A DNA stretch of 64,000 bases from CAWBOV01 sp963790525. GTDB lineage: Bacteria > Actinomycetota > Actinomycetes > Mycobacteriales > Jatrophihabitantaceae. Positions 37,118 through 48,426 of this stretch are shown here, piece by piece (position 1 is the stretch's first letter; every line of letters starts with the position of its first letter). Made by a program: the position numbers and the translations under genes. Location of the stretch: positions 1 through 64,000 of the forward strand of contig CAWBOV010000002.1 in assembly GCA_963790525.1 (NCBI GenBank), given 5' to 3'. Below the pieces are notes generated by a model that was given only the letters and a program-made list of their open reading frames with translations, had not been told where the DNA came from and ran no database searches.

Positions 37118-37282
37118 ATGTGCACCTGCTCCCATCCCCGCACCGCACACGAGCACTACCGACGTGGAACCGACTGCAGCCTCTGCGACTGCACGCAATT
37201 CAGTACCGCAAAGAGTGATACACATCTCAGTGTCGGCCACGTCATGGATTCTCTTCGGAGTGTGTTCCGCCGTCGGTCTTGA
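37118..37282 (+). CDS. Small Cys/His-rich protein, probable zinc knuckle
   Basis: 54 residues if begun at ATG 37118. CTCSHPRTAHEHY and GTDCSLCDCTQF give a C-x-C-x-H...H-x-H...C-x2-C-x-C pattern that could bind one or two zinc ions; similar small actinobacterial proteins exist, but I know no assigned function. GTG 37094 or GTG 37076 would add 8 or 14 residues; GAGGAGG at 37087-37093 lies too close to 37094 and 24 bases from the ATG, so the start is open. The 3' end overlaps the next gene by 68 bases in another frame. Confidence 0.6.
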   Translation: MCTCSHPRTAHEHYRRGTDCSLCDCTQFSTAKSDTHLSVGHVMDSLRSVFRRRS

Positions 37283-38162
37283 CCGATTCTTCGCTCCTGT
37301 CCAGACCTATCTCGTCGCGATCGTGATCCTGACGCCGCTGGCCACGCTCGGGGCGGTGCTGTCACTCGCCGGAATGGCGGTGGCTCGTCAGCGCGTCGGC
37401 CTGCTCGCCGCAGCGCTCCTCGTCGCGGCCCTCGTTGCCAGCCAGGTGCCCGCGTTCGTCGCCGCCACGGCGCCGCGCGCGGCGACCGACCTCACCGTCC
37501 TGTCGGCCAATCTCGAGTTCGGCAGGGCCGACGCAGCAGCAGTCGTGGCGCACGTCCGAGCCCACCGCGTCGACCTCCTCGCCGCCCAGGAGCTGACCCC
37601 GGCCGCGGTGGCGCGCCTGGACGCGGCCGGGCTGGCCACGCTCCTGCCCTACTCGGAACTCTCGGCGCAGGACGGCAGTACCGGGACGGGGCTGTGGAGC
37701 AGGTACCCGCTGACCGACGGGCACCCGCTGGCCGGTTACGTGGCGGCTCCGGTCGAGGCGACGCTGACCCTCGCCGACGGCCGCACGGTCACGGTGCTGA
37801 GCGTCCACCCCCAGGCGCCGTGGCCGCCGGGCAGGGCCGGCCAGTGGGCTCGCGAACTGGCCGCGATCGGGCGCGTCGTCACCGCCACGGCGGGGCCGCT
37901 CGTGGTTGCCGGGGACTTCAACGCGACCAGGGACCACCGCGCCTTCCGCCGGCTGCTCACCCACGGGGTGGCCGACGCCGCGGATCAGGCCGGCGCCGGA
38001 TGGCTGTGGACGTTCCCCGCCGGGCACTGGTATCCCCCGCTCGCCGGGCTCGACCACGTGCTGACCCGGGGCATCGTCGCCCGCCGGGTGACCCGGCTGG
38101 TCACTCCCGGCACCGATCACCGGTCGCTGCTGGCCGTCCTGGCGGTTCCGGACCGGGCGTGA
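37215..38162 (+). CDS. Membrane-bound endonuclease/exonuclease/phosphatase-family protein
   Basis: About 315 residues. Three membrane helices (roughly residues 5-25, 30-55 and 58-82) precede an EEP domain on the outer side: LSANLEFG, LLAAQELT (metal Glu), SVHPQAPW, VVAGDFNATRDH (catalytic Asp/Asn), LDHVLT and GTDHRSLLAVL (catalytic Asp-His). The family cuts phosphodiesters in nucleic acids or lipids; the substrate is not evident. GTG 37215 is given because a later start would cut the first helix; GTG 37230 is an alternative. Confidence 0.8.
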   Translation: MIHISVSATSWILFGVCSAVGLDRFFAPVQTYLVAIVILTPLATLGAVLSLAGMAVARQRVGLLAAALLVAALVASQVPAFVAATAPRAATDLTVLSANLEFGRADAAAVVAHVRAHRVDLLAAQELTPAAVARLDAAGLATLLPYSELSAQDGSTGTGLWSRYPLTDGHPLAGYVAAPVEATLTLADGRTVTVLSVHPQAPWPPGRAGQWARELAAIGRVVTATAGPLVVAGDFNATRDHRAFRRLLTHGVADAADQAGAGWLWTFPAGHWYPPLAGLDHVLTRGIVARRVTRLVTPGTDHRSLLAVLAVPDRA

Positions 38163-38163
38163 G

Positions 38164-38808
38164 TCACCCGGTCGCGTGCTGACGGATCCAGCAGTGCATC
38201 GCGATCCCGGCGGCGACCCCGGCGTTGATCGACCGGGTCGATCCGTACTGCGCGATCGAGCAGACCAGCGCCGCCGCGGCCCGCGCCTCGTCGGTGAGCC
38301 CTGGGCCCTCCTGGCCGAAGACGAACAGTGCCCGTAGCGGGAGCGCGGTCGACTCGAGGGGGACGGCTCCGTCGACGTTGTCGATGGCGATCAGCTCGCG
38401 GTCGGTTGCCCGCGCGTGCGCGACCAGGGCGGCGACATCGGGGACGTGGCGGATGTGCTGGTAGCGGTCGGTCACCATCGCCCCGCGCCGGTTCCAGCGC
38501 CTGCGCCCCACGATGACGACCTCCGCGGCCTGGAAGGCGTTGGCCGTGCGCACGACGGTGCCGATGTTCATGTCGTGCTGCCAGTTCTCGATGGCGACGG
38601 CGAAGGCGTGGCGGTGCAGGTCGAGGTCGGCGACGATCTCGGCGACCCGCCAGTAGCGGTATCGGTCGGCGACGTTGCGCCGGTCGCCGTCACGCAGCAG
38701 CTCCGGGTCCAGGCGCGCGTCGGCCGGCCACGGCAGGGGGTGCGGGCCGACGCCGACCGCGAGATCCGGGGTGGCGCCGTCGTCGGTGCCGGGGTCGAAC
38801 TCAGCCAA
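38164..38808 (-). CDS. SpoU/TrmH-family RNA 2'-O-methyltransferase
   Basis: 214 residues with the SPOUT knot: NIGTVVRTANAFQAAEVVIVG (motif 1), FVFGQEGPGL (motif 2) and SIAQYGSTRSINAGVAAGIAMHCW (motif 3, S-adenosylmethionine site). Members methylate tRNA or rRNA ribose; the exact site is unknown. The likely start TTG 38808 overlaps the pyrE stop by eight bases. It matches the tandem seen next to pyrE in mycobacteria. Confidence 0.92.
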   Translation of the reverse strand: MAEFDPGTDDGATPDLAVGVGPHPLPWPADARLDPELLRDGDRRNVADRYRYWRVAEIVADLDLHRHAFAVAIENWQHDMNIGTVVRTANAFQAAEVVIVGRRRWNRRGAMVTDRYQHIRHVPDVAALVAHARATDRELIAIDNVDGAVPLESTALPLRALFVFGQEGPGLTDEARAAAALVCSIAQYGSTRSINAGVAAGIAMHCWIRQHATG

Positions 38809-39328
38809 GCCCGAGGTCAGCCAGGCTGTAGGCGGCCCGGCACTCCAACCCGGCCGCGCGGATGGTGTCGCCGGCTCCGCGATCGACGATCAGGGCCACC
38901 CCGACGACCTCGGCGCCGGCCTCGCGCAGGGCTTCGACGGCGGTCAAGGGGCTGCCGCCGGTGGTGGAGACGTCCTCGACCACGAGCACGCGCCGGCCGG
39001 CGACGCTGGGACCCTCCACCCGCTGCTGCATCCCGTGCTTCTTCTCCGCCTTGCGCACGACGAAGGCGTCCTTCGCCCCGGCGCTGGCGTGCATGATCGC
39101 CGTACCCACGGGGTCGGCGCCCAGCGTCAACCCGCCGGCGGCGGCGTAGTCCCAGTCGGAGGTGAGGTCGAGCAGGACGCGCCCGACGAGCGGGGCGGCC
39201 CGCCCGTGCAGGGTGATGCGGCGCAGGTCGATGTAGTAGTCGGCCTGCAACCCCGAGGACAGGGTCACCGCGCCGTGCACCACGGCGAGCTCGAGGATCA
39301 GGGCGCGGAGATCGTCACGGTCGGTCAC
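38801..39328 (-). CDS. pyrE: Orotate phosphoribosyltransferase PyrE
   Basis: 175 residues. It converts orotate and PRPP to OMP in pyrimidine synthesis. LSSGLQADYYIDLRRITLHG is the N-terminal signature, FVVRKAEKKHG carries the catalytic lysines, and RVLVVEDVSTTGGS is the PRPP-binding loop. GTG 39328 gives a product of family length. Frame intact; followed directly by the RNA methylase. Confidence 0.96.
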   Translation of the reverse strand: MTDRDDLRALILELAVVHGAVTLSSGLQADYYIDLRRITLHGRAAPLVGRVLLDLTSDWDYAAAGGLTLGADPVGTAIMHASAGAKDAFVVRKAEKKHGMQQRVEGPSVAGRRVLVVEDVSTTGGSPLTAVEALREAGAEVVGVALIVDRGAGDTIRAAGLECRAAYSLADLGLG

Positions 39329-39382
39329 GGTGGCGAGCGTACCGGCGCGCGTACCGGGCCTGCTGACCGCGCGGCGGACGCG

Positions 39383-40150
39383 TCAGACCTTGCGTCCGCG
39401 CAGGGCCCGACGCAGGACCGGACGGGGTAGCACCCTCGTCAGCCCCAGCAGCGCCTTGTACTGGCGGCCGGGGACGCTGACCGGCCGCCCCTTGCGCACC
39501 GCGATCAGGGCATCGGCGGCCACGGCGTCGGCGTCGAGCCACATCCAGTTCGGCAGATCGCTGTGGTCGATCTGGGCCCGGTCGTGCAGTTCGGTGTGGG
39601 TGAACCCCGGGCACACCGCGCTGATCCGCACAGGCGTCCCGCTCAGCTGCTGGGCGACGCCCTCGGTGAAGGCGGTGACCCACGACTTGCTGGCGGAGTA
39701 GGTGGCGCCGACGCCGCGCGGGACGAACGCCGAGACCGAGCTGACATTGATGATCTCGCCGCCGCCGCGCAGCTGCATCGCGCGCACCCCCGCATGCGTC
39801 AGGCGCAGCACCGCCCGGACGTTGAGATCCAGCAGTGCCTCCTCCTCGGCCAGGGTGGACTGCCCGAACGGCCGGTAGAGCCCCATCCCGGCGTTGTTGA
39901 CGAGGGTGTCGATCGGCTTGTCCGGCGCCGCGAGACGGGCGCCGACCGCGGCGCAACCCTCATCGGTCGTGAGGTCGGCGGCCAGGATCGCCACGTGGAC
40001 ACCGAACCGGTCGGCGAGGACGGTGGCCGAGGTCAGCAGGCGGTCCTCGTCGCGCGCGACGAGGACGAGATCACTGCCCGCGGCGGCGAGGACCCGGGCG
40101 AACGCGGCGCCGATACCGGCCGTCGCGCCGGTGACGAGTGCGGTCGGCAC
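39383..40150 (-). CDS. Short-chain dehydrogenase/reductase
   Basis: 255 residues from GTG 40150. ALVTGATAGIGAAFARVLAA is the cofactor site (TGxxxGIG), NNAGMGLYRPF follows, and the catalytic Ser, Tyr and Lys are in INVSSVSAF and TYSASKSWV. FTHTELHDRA suggests a substrate loop of the classical fatty-acyl/ketone reductase type. GTG 40186 is an earlier alternative that would overlap the preceding gene. Substrate unknown. Confidence 0.88.
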   Translation of the reverse strand: MPTALVTGATAGIGAAFARVLAAAGSDLVLVARDEDRLLTSATVLADRFGVHVAILAADLTTDEGCAAVGARLAAPDKPIDTLVNNAGMGLYRPFGQSTLAEEEALLDLNVRAVLRLTHAGVRAMQLRGGGEIINVSSVSAFVPRGVGATYSASKSWVTAFTEGVAQQLSGTPVRISAVCPGFTHTELHDRAQIDHSDLPNWMWLDADAVAADALIAVRKGRPVSVPGRQYKALLGLTRVLPRPVLRRALRGRKV

Positions 40151-40154
40151 CGGC

Positions 40155-41009
40155 TCAGGGCTGCTGGCGGGACTTGGCCCGTCCACCGCGCAGCGTCGAA
40201 CCCTTGGGCTTGACGCTTCCCGGGCGACGCGCGACGCGCTTCTGGTTCACCGTGGAGGCGGCCTGGGGCGCGGACTCGGGCTCGGACTTGACGAGGTCCA
40301 CCGAGGACTGCGGCGTGTCCGTCGGCGGGCGGAACAGGCCGCCGAGCCCGCCGGCACGCCCACCGCCGCGGAGGCCCGGACGGCTACCGGCCTGTGCGGC
40401 TCGGGCCGGGCCGGTGGTGCGCGGGGCCGCTGGGGTGCGGCGTGCGCCGGAACCCGAGCGGTTGAACAGCCCGCCGCCGCGCGCGGACTGGCGCCCGCCC
40501 GGGCGCAGGGCGGCGAAGTGGGCGCGGGTGTCGGGCATGAACAGCAGGAGCGTGACGGCCAGGGCGGCCAGACCGCCGAGGATCGTCAGCGACTTGTGCA
40601 CGAACGGAGCGCTCAGGAAGACCCCACCGACCAGCTGCACGAGCACGCCGATGCCGAAGACGAAACCGAGGGTGGCCAGGGCCGCCAGCACCCAGCGCCC
40701 CCACGACTTCCCGCGGCGCGTCAAGATCGCCAGCATCACCAGGACCGCGCTCACGATCAGCGTCTGGATGAGCCCGCTCTTGAGGTACTTGTCGACGTCG
40801 TGATTGATCATCGCCGGCGTGTAGACGTCCTTGTGCGACGAGCCGGTGGCGTTGTTGTTCGCGGTGAGGAACAGTCCGTACAGCCAGGACCGTTCGCTGT
40901 GCAGCTCGAACGCGCTGACGATGTTGAGCGCGCACCACACGCCCACCGCCCAGGGCAGCGCCACGAGGGACCGTGGAAACTCCGGGGGTGCGTCGGCGTC
41001 GGCAGTCAT
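40155..41009 (-). CDS. Membrane protein with basic, disordered C-terminal tail
   Basis: 284 residues, unrecognised. Four hydrophobic segments (about residues 18-34, 80-96, 106-128, 138-156) are followed by about 120 residues rich in Gly, Arg, Ala, Ser and Pro with repeated (R)GGG motifs, ending basic. The first outer loop contains NNNATGSSHKDVY. The tail could interact with nucleic acid or with acidic membrane lipids, but this is only inferred from composition. The SDR start lies five bases after its stop. Confidence 0.7.
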   Translation of the reverse strand: MTADADAPPEFPRSLVALPWAVGVWCALNIVSAFELHSERSWLYGLFLTANNNATGSSHKDVYTPAMINHDVDKYLKSGLIQTLIVSAVLVMLAILTRRGKSWGRWVLAALATLGFVFGIGVLVQLVGGVFLSAPFVHKSLTILGGLAALAVTLLLFMPDTRAHFAALRPGGRQSARGGGLFNRSGSGARRTPAAPRTTGPARAAQAGSRPGLRGGGRAGGLGGLFRPPTDTPQSSVDLVKSEPESAPQAASTVNQKRVARRPGSVKPKGSTLRGGRAKSRQQP

Positions 41010-41165
41010 CCGAGCAGCGTACCCAGTTCCGGGCGCCACCCGCCTCCACGGGGACCGAACCACCGCATCGGGCTCGGCGCGGGCCCGGATCACCTCACCG
41101 GGCTCGCTACAGTCGACACCGTCCGCGCCGCGCACCGCCGCTGCAGCCTGACCATCGGAGGAATC

Positions 41166-41843
41166 GTGACCACCCCACCGCCCGGCGAGCCCTCGCCCGG
41201 TCCGACGGAGGAGCCACGCCCGTCCACCGACGCTCCGTACAACCCGTTCCTGTTCGGCCTTCCCGAGCCGGGCAGCCCGGCGGCGGCCGCGTTCCCGGAG
41301 GTCATGCCGCCGACGCCTCCCGCCGCGCCGGGGCCTGGCGCCGGCCCCGGCTACGGACCGCCCGCGTACGGACCGCCTGCGTACGGACCGCCGCCCGGCG
41401 GGTGGACGCCGCCACCGACCTCGATCTACCAGCAGCAGCCCGGTTACCCGCCGGGGCAGCAGTACCCCGGGTACGGCCCGCCTCCGGGCTACTACCCCGG
41501 TTACGGCACGCCGGCAGCCCAGCAGGGCAACGGCAAGGCGATCGCCGGTTTCGTGCTCGGCCTGGCGTCGGTTCCGCTCTGCTTCCTCACGCTCCTCGAC
41601 TACGTGATCATCGTGGCAGCGGTGATCTTCTCGCTGATCGGGCTGCGCACCGCCCGCGGCGGCGCGCCGAACAAGGGACTCGCCGTCGCCGGGTTGATCC
41701 TGGCCGGCGTCGGCACGATCGCCGCGACCGTCCTGCTCGTGGTGCTGACCGCTCGCATCAACGACTGCTCATCGCGTTACCAGCACGGCACCGCGCAGTA
41801 CACGCACTGCGTGATCCCGTTCAGCCCCGATCCCGGCCCCTGA
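41166..41843 (+). CDS. DUF4190-type membrane protein with Pro/Tyr/Gly-rich tail
   Basis: 225 residues. The first 125 are rich in Pro, Gly and Tyr with YGPP repeats, followed by two membrane helices (AGFVLGLASVPLCFL and GLAVAGLILAGVG flanking regions), as in actinobacterial DUF4190 proteins. The outer C-terminus holds two Cys. GGAGG stands five bases before GTG 41166. It is convergent with clpB, three bases from its stop. Function unknown. Confidence 0.78.
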   Translation: MTTPPPGEPSPGPTEEPRPSTDAPYNPFLFGLPEPGSPAAAAFPEVMPPTPPAAPGPGAGPGYGPPAYGPPAYGPPPGGWTPPPTSIYQQQPGYPPGQQYPGYGPPPGYYPGYGTPAAQQGNGKAIAGFVLGLASVPLCFLTLLDYVIIVAAVIFSLIGLRTARGGAPNKGLAVAGLILAGVGTIAATVLLVVLTARINDCSSRYQHGTAQYTHCVIPFSPDPGP

Positions 41844-41846
41844 GGC

Positions 41847-44421
<2,575 letters not shown>

Positions 44422-44472
44422 GGGTTGATCCTTCAGTCGAACGATGGGTTACACCAGTGGCAACGCGTCAAA

Positions 44473-44493
44473 GTTGAGTCTATTCCACTCAAG
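44473..44493. promoter_or_regulatory. HAIR element (HspR binding site) upstream of clpB
   Basis: GTTGAGT-N7-ACTCAAG matches the HspR consensus CTTGAGT-N7-ACTCAAG in 13 of 14 arm positions and stands about 50 bp before the clpB start. It links clpB to the HspR encoded in the dnaK operon. Confidence 0.9.
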
Positions 44494-44569
44494 GCTGGGC
44501 CCGGACACCGCCGGGGGGCGGGTCCGGGCCAGGACGGCAACCGGGTGGTTCCGTGTCGTTCGGTGTGGT

Positions 44570-45097
44570 TCAGGCGGCGACGAGCTCGCGGGTCTGCGTG
44601 GACTCCTCGGCCCGCAGGTACCCGCGGACCACGATGATGCCCACCCGGACCAGGACCTCCGACAGCGCCAGCAGGACCAGGGCCACCTGCCACACGGTCG
44701 CGCTGGTGATGTCGTGCGCCCGGCTGAAGCGGGCGAGGTCGGCGCCACCGGAGTGCGTGATCCACAGGATGAAGCCCAGGCGGGCCGTCATGCTGCCGAT
44801 CCACAGGCCGGCCGCGACGACGCCGGCGCGGGCGAAGGCCTGGCCGTCGGCGGCACGGACGTGGGTGGCGAAGCCGCCCAGCACGCCGAGGACGGCGCCG
44901 AGGACGCCGGCCGCCACGATCAGCTCCAGGTTGTTGCCCACCAGCGGCACGGAGACCACGTAGGTGTGGAAGGTGTACGCGCAGAGCGCCAGCGGGATGG
45001 CGACGAAACGCAGGTCGATGCGGCTCTCGCGGATCTGCCGGACGACGATGAGGATGAGGGCGAGGTCGATGATCCAGTCGGTGGTTGTCATGGCCAT
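44570..45097 (-). CDS. Membrane protein of unknown function
   Basis: 175 residues with about five hydrophobic helices and short loops; no motif recognised. The start may be ATG 45097 or ATG 45091 (GAGAG fits the latter better). The position between clpB and the AroE-like gene suggests nothing specific. Frame intact and codon use normal. Confidence 0.65.
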   Translation of the reverse strand: MAMTTTDWIIDLALILIVVRQIRESRIDLRFVAIPLALCAYTFHTYVVSVPLVGNNLELIVAAGVLGAVLGVLGGFATHVRAADGQAFARAGVVAAGLWIGSMTARLGFILWITHSGGADLARFSRAHDITSATVWQVALVLLALSEVLVRVGIIVVRGYLRAEESTQTRELVAA

Positions 45098-45181
45098 GAC
45101 TCTCGCGAATCCGCCACCGCAGCGGATCAACCCGAGGGTGGAGACCGGGTGGAGATCGGGTGGATCAGCGGCCCGGACCTC

Positions 45182-46033
45182 CTACGTCGCGCGCGAGTAC
45201 TCCGCCGCCCGGCCCACGAGCTCCGCGTCCGGACGCACACCGGTGTAGAGGACGAACTGCTCCAGCGCCTGCAGCGCGATCACCTCGGCCCCGGTGATGA
45301 CCTCCTTGCCGGCGTCGAGCGCCCGCACGATCAGCGGAGTCCGCACCGGCACCGCAACGACGTCGAAGATCGTCGCCGCGGCGTCCACGGCCTCCTCCGG
45401 CACGGGCAGCTCCGCCTCGGCCGCCCCACCGGCCATGCCCACCGGGGTGGCGTTCAGGATCAGGTCCGGGCGCAGCGCCCCGAGCTCCGGGCGCCACTCG
45501 ACGCCGTACTGCGCGGCCAGCGCCGGACCGGTCGCGGCGTTGCGGGCGACGACCGTCCCGGAGGCGAAGCCGCACCCGCGCAGGGCCGCGACCGCGGCCT
45601 TGGCCATGCCGCCGCTGCCGAGCACCGCGAACGAACCGGCCGGATCCACCCCGTGCGAGCCGAGCAGGTCCCTGATCGCGAGGTAGTCGGTGTTGTAGGC
45701 GCGGAGGTGTCCGTCGTCGTTGACGATCGTGTTCACGGACCCGATCACCTCGGCCGACGCGTCCAGCTCGTCGACCATCGGGATGCAGGCCTCCTTGTAC
45801 GGCATCGACACCCCGCAGCCGCGGATGCCGAGCGCGCGGATGCCCGCGACGGCCGCGGCGAGATCGGTGGTGGTGAACGCCTTGTAGACGAAGTTCAGCC
45901 CGAGCGCGGCGTACAGGTAGTTGTGGAACCGGGTCCCGATGTTGCTGGGGCGGGCCGCGAGGGACATGCAGAGCCGGGTGTCCTTGGTGATCGGGGGCAC
46001 GGTCGGAACGGTCTCGACGGAGCGCTCGGTCAT
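45182..46033 (-). CDS. Shikimate dehydrogenase-like protein
   Basis: 283 residues. The N-terminal substrate domain has GCGVSMPYKE (family SV(T/S)xPxK with the catalytic Lys), VNTIVN and YNTDYLAI (binding Asp), and the Rossmann domain has AVLGSGGMAKAAVAAL. It lacks GxGGAxxA in the exact form and LNATPVGM replaces NATxxG in the usual way. Closer to AroE paralogues (YdiB/SdhL types, quinate or unknown substrates) than to the main biosynthetic AroE; no other shikimate genes are nearby. ATG 46033 gives family length. Confidence 0.82.
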   Translation of the reverse strand: MTERSVETVPTVPPITKDTRLCMSLAARPSNIGTRFHNYLYAALGLNFVYKAFTTTDLAAAVAGIRALGIRGCGVSMPYKEACIPMVDELDASAEVIGSVNTIVNDDGHLRAYNTDYLAIRDLLGSHGVDPAGSFAVLGSGGMAKAAVAALRGCGFASGTVVARNAATGPALAAQYGVEWRPELGALRPDLILNATPVGMAGGAAEAELPVPEEAVDAAATIFDVVAVPVRTPLIVRALDAGKEVITGAEVIALQALEQFVLYTGVRPDAELVGRAAEYSRAT

Positions 46034-46111
46034 GGCCCGAGTGTGCCCCACCGCGGGCGCTCTTAACTACATCCGCGACCATGGAGGCAGTCGACGGACA
46101 GGAGTGCCCTG

Positions 46112-47125
46112 GTGGCTTGGCGTGCCCGCCGCGTACGGCGTCTGCTGAGAACGCTCGCCGTCGCGGTCGTCGTGATCGCTGCCGGCATCGTCGTCGTCGT
46201 CCACGTCGGCGACCGCCAGCGCACCACCGCCGCGGGTTCGTCGTCGGAGCCGTCGACCGACCCGGCCGCGGATCCGTCCGTCACCGACCCGGCGGCCGAT
46301 CCCCTCTCCCCGGCTGCACCCGAACCGTCCGCCGATCCCGCGCCCGATCCGTCGGTCGTGGACGTGGCCCAGCCCATCCGCGGGGCAGGGACCCTGCGCA
46401 CGCTCATTGTCCCCACCCGCGATGCCGGGACCGGCGGCCACCGCTCGGTGATCGTCTACACCCCGGACGTGGCGCTACCGGACGACCTGCCTGTCGTGTA
46501 CCTCCTGCACGGGCTGCCCGGCGCGGCGGGCGACCTGTGCACGGACTCGGCGGCCCATGCGCTGGATGCACTGTTCCGGTCCGGCGTGCGCCCGTTCGTG
46601 CTCGCCTGCCCCGACGGCGCGACGGACGAGAGCGACTCGGAGTGGGCGAACTCGGCGTCGGGCACGACCACCCTCGAGACGTTCGTGACCACCCAGGTCG
46701 TGTCCGCCGTGGAGGGCAGCCACATCCGCCCGCGGTCGATGCGCGCGCTCGCCGGGTTCTCGATGGGCGGGTTCGCGGCCGCGTCGATCGCGCTGCGCAA
46801 TCCCTTGCTGTACAGCCAGGTCGTCTGCCTGGCCGGCTACTTCGACATCGACGACCCCGAGGACGTGTTCGGCTCCGACCCACGCGATCACGACCCCACG
46901 GCGCTGATCGACCGCGCGGCGAACTTCCGCTGGTACCTCGCCGAGGCCGCGCAGGACAGCCTCGCCCTGACCGCCCACGCCTCCGAGGGCTACGCGAACC
47001 TGCTGCGCTCCCGCGGCGACACCGTGTCGCTGCACGTCACCACCGGCCAGCACGGCCCGGCCTGGGCCCGGGCCCAGCTCAGCTCGTACGCGACGTTCCT
47101 GTCCGCTGGATGGCCCGCCCCTTAA
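46112..47125 (+). CDS. Membrane-anchored alpha/beta-hydrolase esterase
   Basis: 337 residues. A helix at 12-32 anchors a Ser/Pro/Asp-rich linker with repeated (D/E)PxxDP units (residues 40-90), then an esterase-D/antigen-85-like domain: YLLHGLPGAAGD near the oxyanion region, LAGFSMGGFAAAS with the nucleophile Ser, and TTGQHGPAWARAQLSSY near the C-terminus with the likely His. GGAG stands seven bases before GTG 46112. It faces a related esterase downstream and overlaps it by 47 bases. Confidence 0.82.
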   Translation: MAWRARRVRRLLRTLAVAVVVIAAGIVVVVHVGDRQRTTAAGSSSEPSTDPAADPSVTDPAADPLSPAAPEPSADPAPDPSVVDVAQPIRGAGTLRTLIVPTRDAGTGGHRSVIVYTPDVALPDDLPVVYLLHGLPGAAGDLCTDSAAHALDALFRSGVRPFVLACPDGATDESDSEWANSASGTTTLETFVTTQVVSAVEGSHIRPRSMRALAGFSMGGFAAASIALRNPLLYSQVVCLAGYFDIDDPEDVFGSDPRDHDPTALIDRAANFRWYLAEAAQDSLALTAHASEGYANLLRSRGDTVSLHVTTGQHGPAWARAQLSSYATFLSAGWPAP

Positions 47126-48305
47126 GATGCGGCTTGCGCTGGGTGCTCACCGGCGCGTGGTGGCCCTTGCCGTAGGTCCGCGTCGAGCGGGGGTCGTACT
47201 TGGCGACCGAGGTGTCGGCGGGCCCGCCCGTCGGGAACATCGTCTTGAACTCGGGCGTCGCGATCTGCTGCCAGATCCACGTCAGCGCCGGGTCCTCGGC
47301 ATCCAGCCAGGCGTAGAAGTTGTGCTTCGCGCCGGGCTGGACCAGTAGCGACACCTTCTCGACCCGCCGCAGTGCGCTGACGAACGCCGCCGCCGGGCGG
47401 TAGTCGGCCGGCGTGCCGGTGCCGGCGGAGACCCACATCGGGGTCAGCGGGGCAGCGCCGAACGCGAGCTTCTGAGCTGCGGCGAGGGGGTCGTTGGCCG
47501 CCAGGGCTGCCGGATCGCCGGCCAGCACGCCGGCGGCCTCGCCCTCGTTCGGCGCGAAGTAGCCGTCCAGGACGGCCGCGGCGCCGTAGGTGCCCTCGTG
47601 CCGGAGCGCGAGGTTCGCCGCGCAGTAACCGCCGGAGGAGTAGCCCATCATCGCCCACTCGGACAGGTTCGTCGCCACCCGGAACTTCGCCTCGACATCG
47701 GCGACGACGTCACGGGTCACGTAGGTCTCGTCCTGCGCCTGTGCCGAGTTCAGGCACTCCTCCGGGACGTTGCCCGGGTTGGAGTCGGGCATGACGAGCA
47801 CCATCGGGCCGACCTGGTGGGTGGCGATCAGCGTGTCGAGCCGGTTCGACACGTGCAGCAGGTTGAGCCAGATGTTCGGCGCTCCGGGCGTGCCGTGGAA
47901 GAGCTCGACGACCGGGAACCGGAAGTGCCGGTAGGCCGGCAGGGAGTACTGCGCCGGCAGGTACACGAACCCGCCCCGGTCGATCCCGCTGAGCTGCCCG
48001 GGGAAGTCGACCTTCAGCAGCTGACCGGCCTGGACGATCACCCGGCGGTTCTGGACGTCGACGGTCTCGTGCGACCCGGTGAGGCCCGTCTGGCTGTTGG
48101 TGAGGCCGGCGGCGAGCTCCGTCCACGTCTGGTAGTAGCCGTAGTTGTCGTTGACGGCGGCGATGCCGGCCACCAGCGCCAGCGCCAGCGCGGCCGCGCC
48201 GGCGACGGCCTTGAACCACCAGGCCCGCAGCCGCGCCACCCCGACGAGCAGCGCGGCCGCGCTCCCGAACAGCAGTACGAGCAGGAGGGGCGAGGTGGGT
48301 TCCAC
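47079..48305 (-). CDS. Membrane-anchored alpha/beta-hydrolase esterase
   Basis: 408 residues. Two N-terminal helices (about residues 6-24 and 31-50) lead to an outer esterase domain with VVELFHGTPGAPNIW, the nucleophile elbow AMMGYSSGGYCAAN and QPGAKHNFYAWLD (catalytic His). The fold and motifs resemble antigen-85/putative esterase proteins and the gene at 46112. The C-terminal tail is basic and extends into the 3' end of that gene on the other strand. GGAG lies eight bases before GTG 48305. Confidence 0.82.
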   Translation of the reverse strand: MEPTSPLLLVLLFGSAAALLVGVARLRAWWFKAVAGAAALALALVAGIAAVNDNYGYYQTWTELAAGLTNSQTGLTGSHETVDVQNRRVIVQAGQLLKVDFPGQLSGIDRGGFVYLPAQYSLPAYRHFRFPVVELFHGTPGAPNIWLNLLHVSNRLDTLIATHQVGPMVLVMPDSNPGNVPEECLNSAQAQDETYVTRDVVADVEAKFRVATNLSEWAMMGYSSGGYCAANLALRHEGTYGAAAVLDGYFAPNEGEAAGVLAGDPAALAANDPLAAAQKLAFGAAPLTPMWVSAGTGTPADYRPAAAFVSALRRVEKVSLLVQPGAKHNFYAWLDAEDPALTWIWQQIATPEFKTMFPTGGPADTSVAKYDPRSTRTYGKGHHAPVSTQRKPHLKGRAIQRTGTSRTS

Positions 48306-48426
48306 GGGACTTACTCCAGGTGACGGGGGCAGCTTTTCGCTCTCGACCCTGCGCCCGGAGGATGTAAGTCAGGTTTTCCCGAGCGCCCCTCCACCTGTGG
48401 AGATGCTGTGCCTGTCGCGGGAGCGA

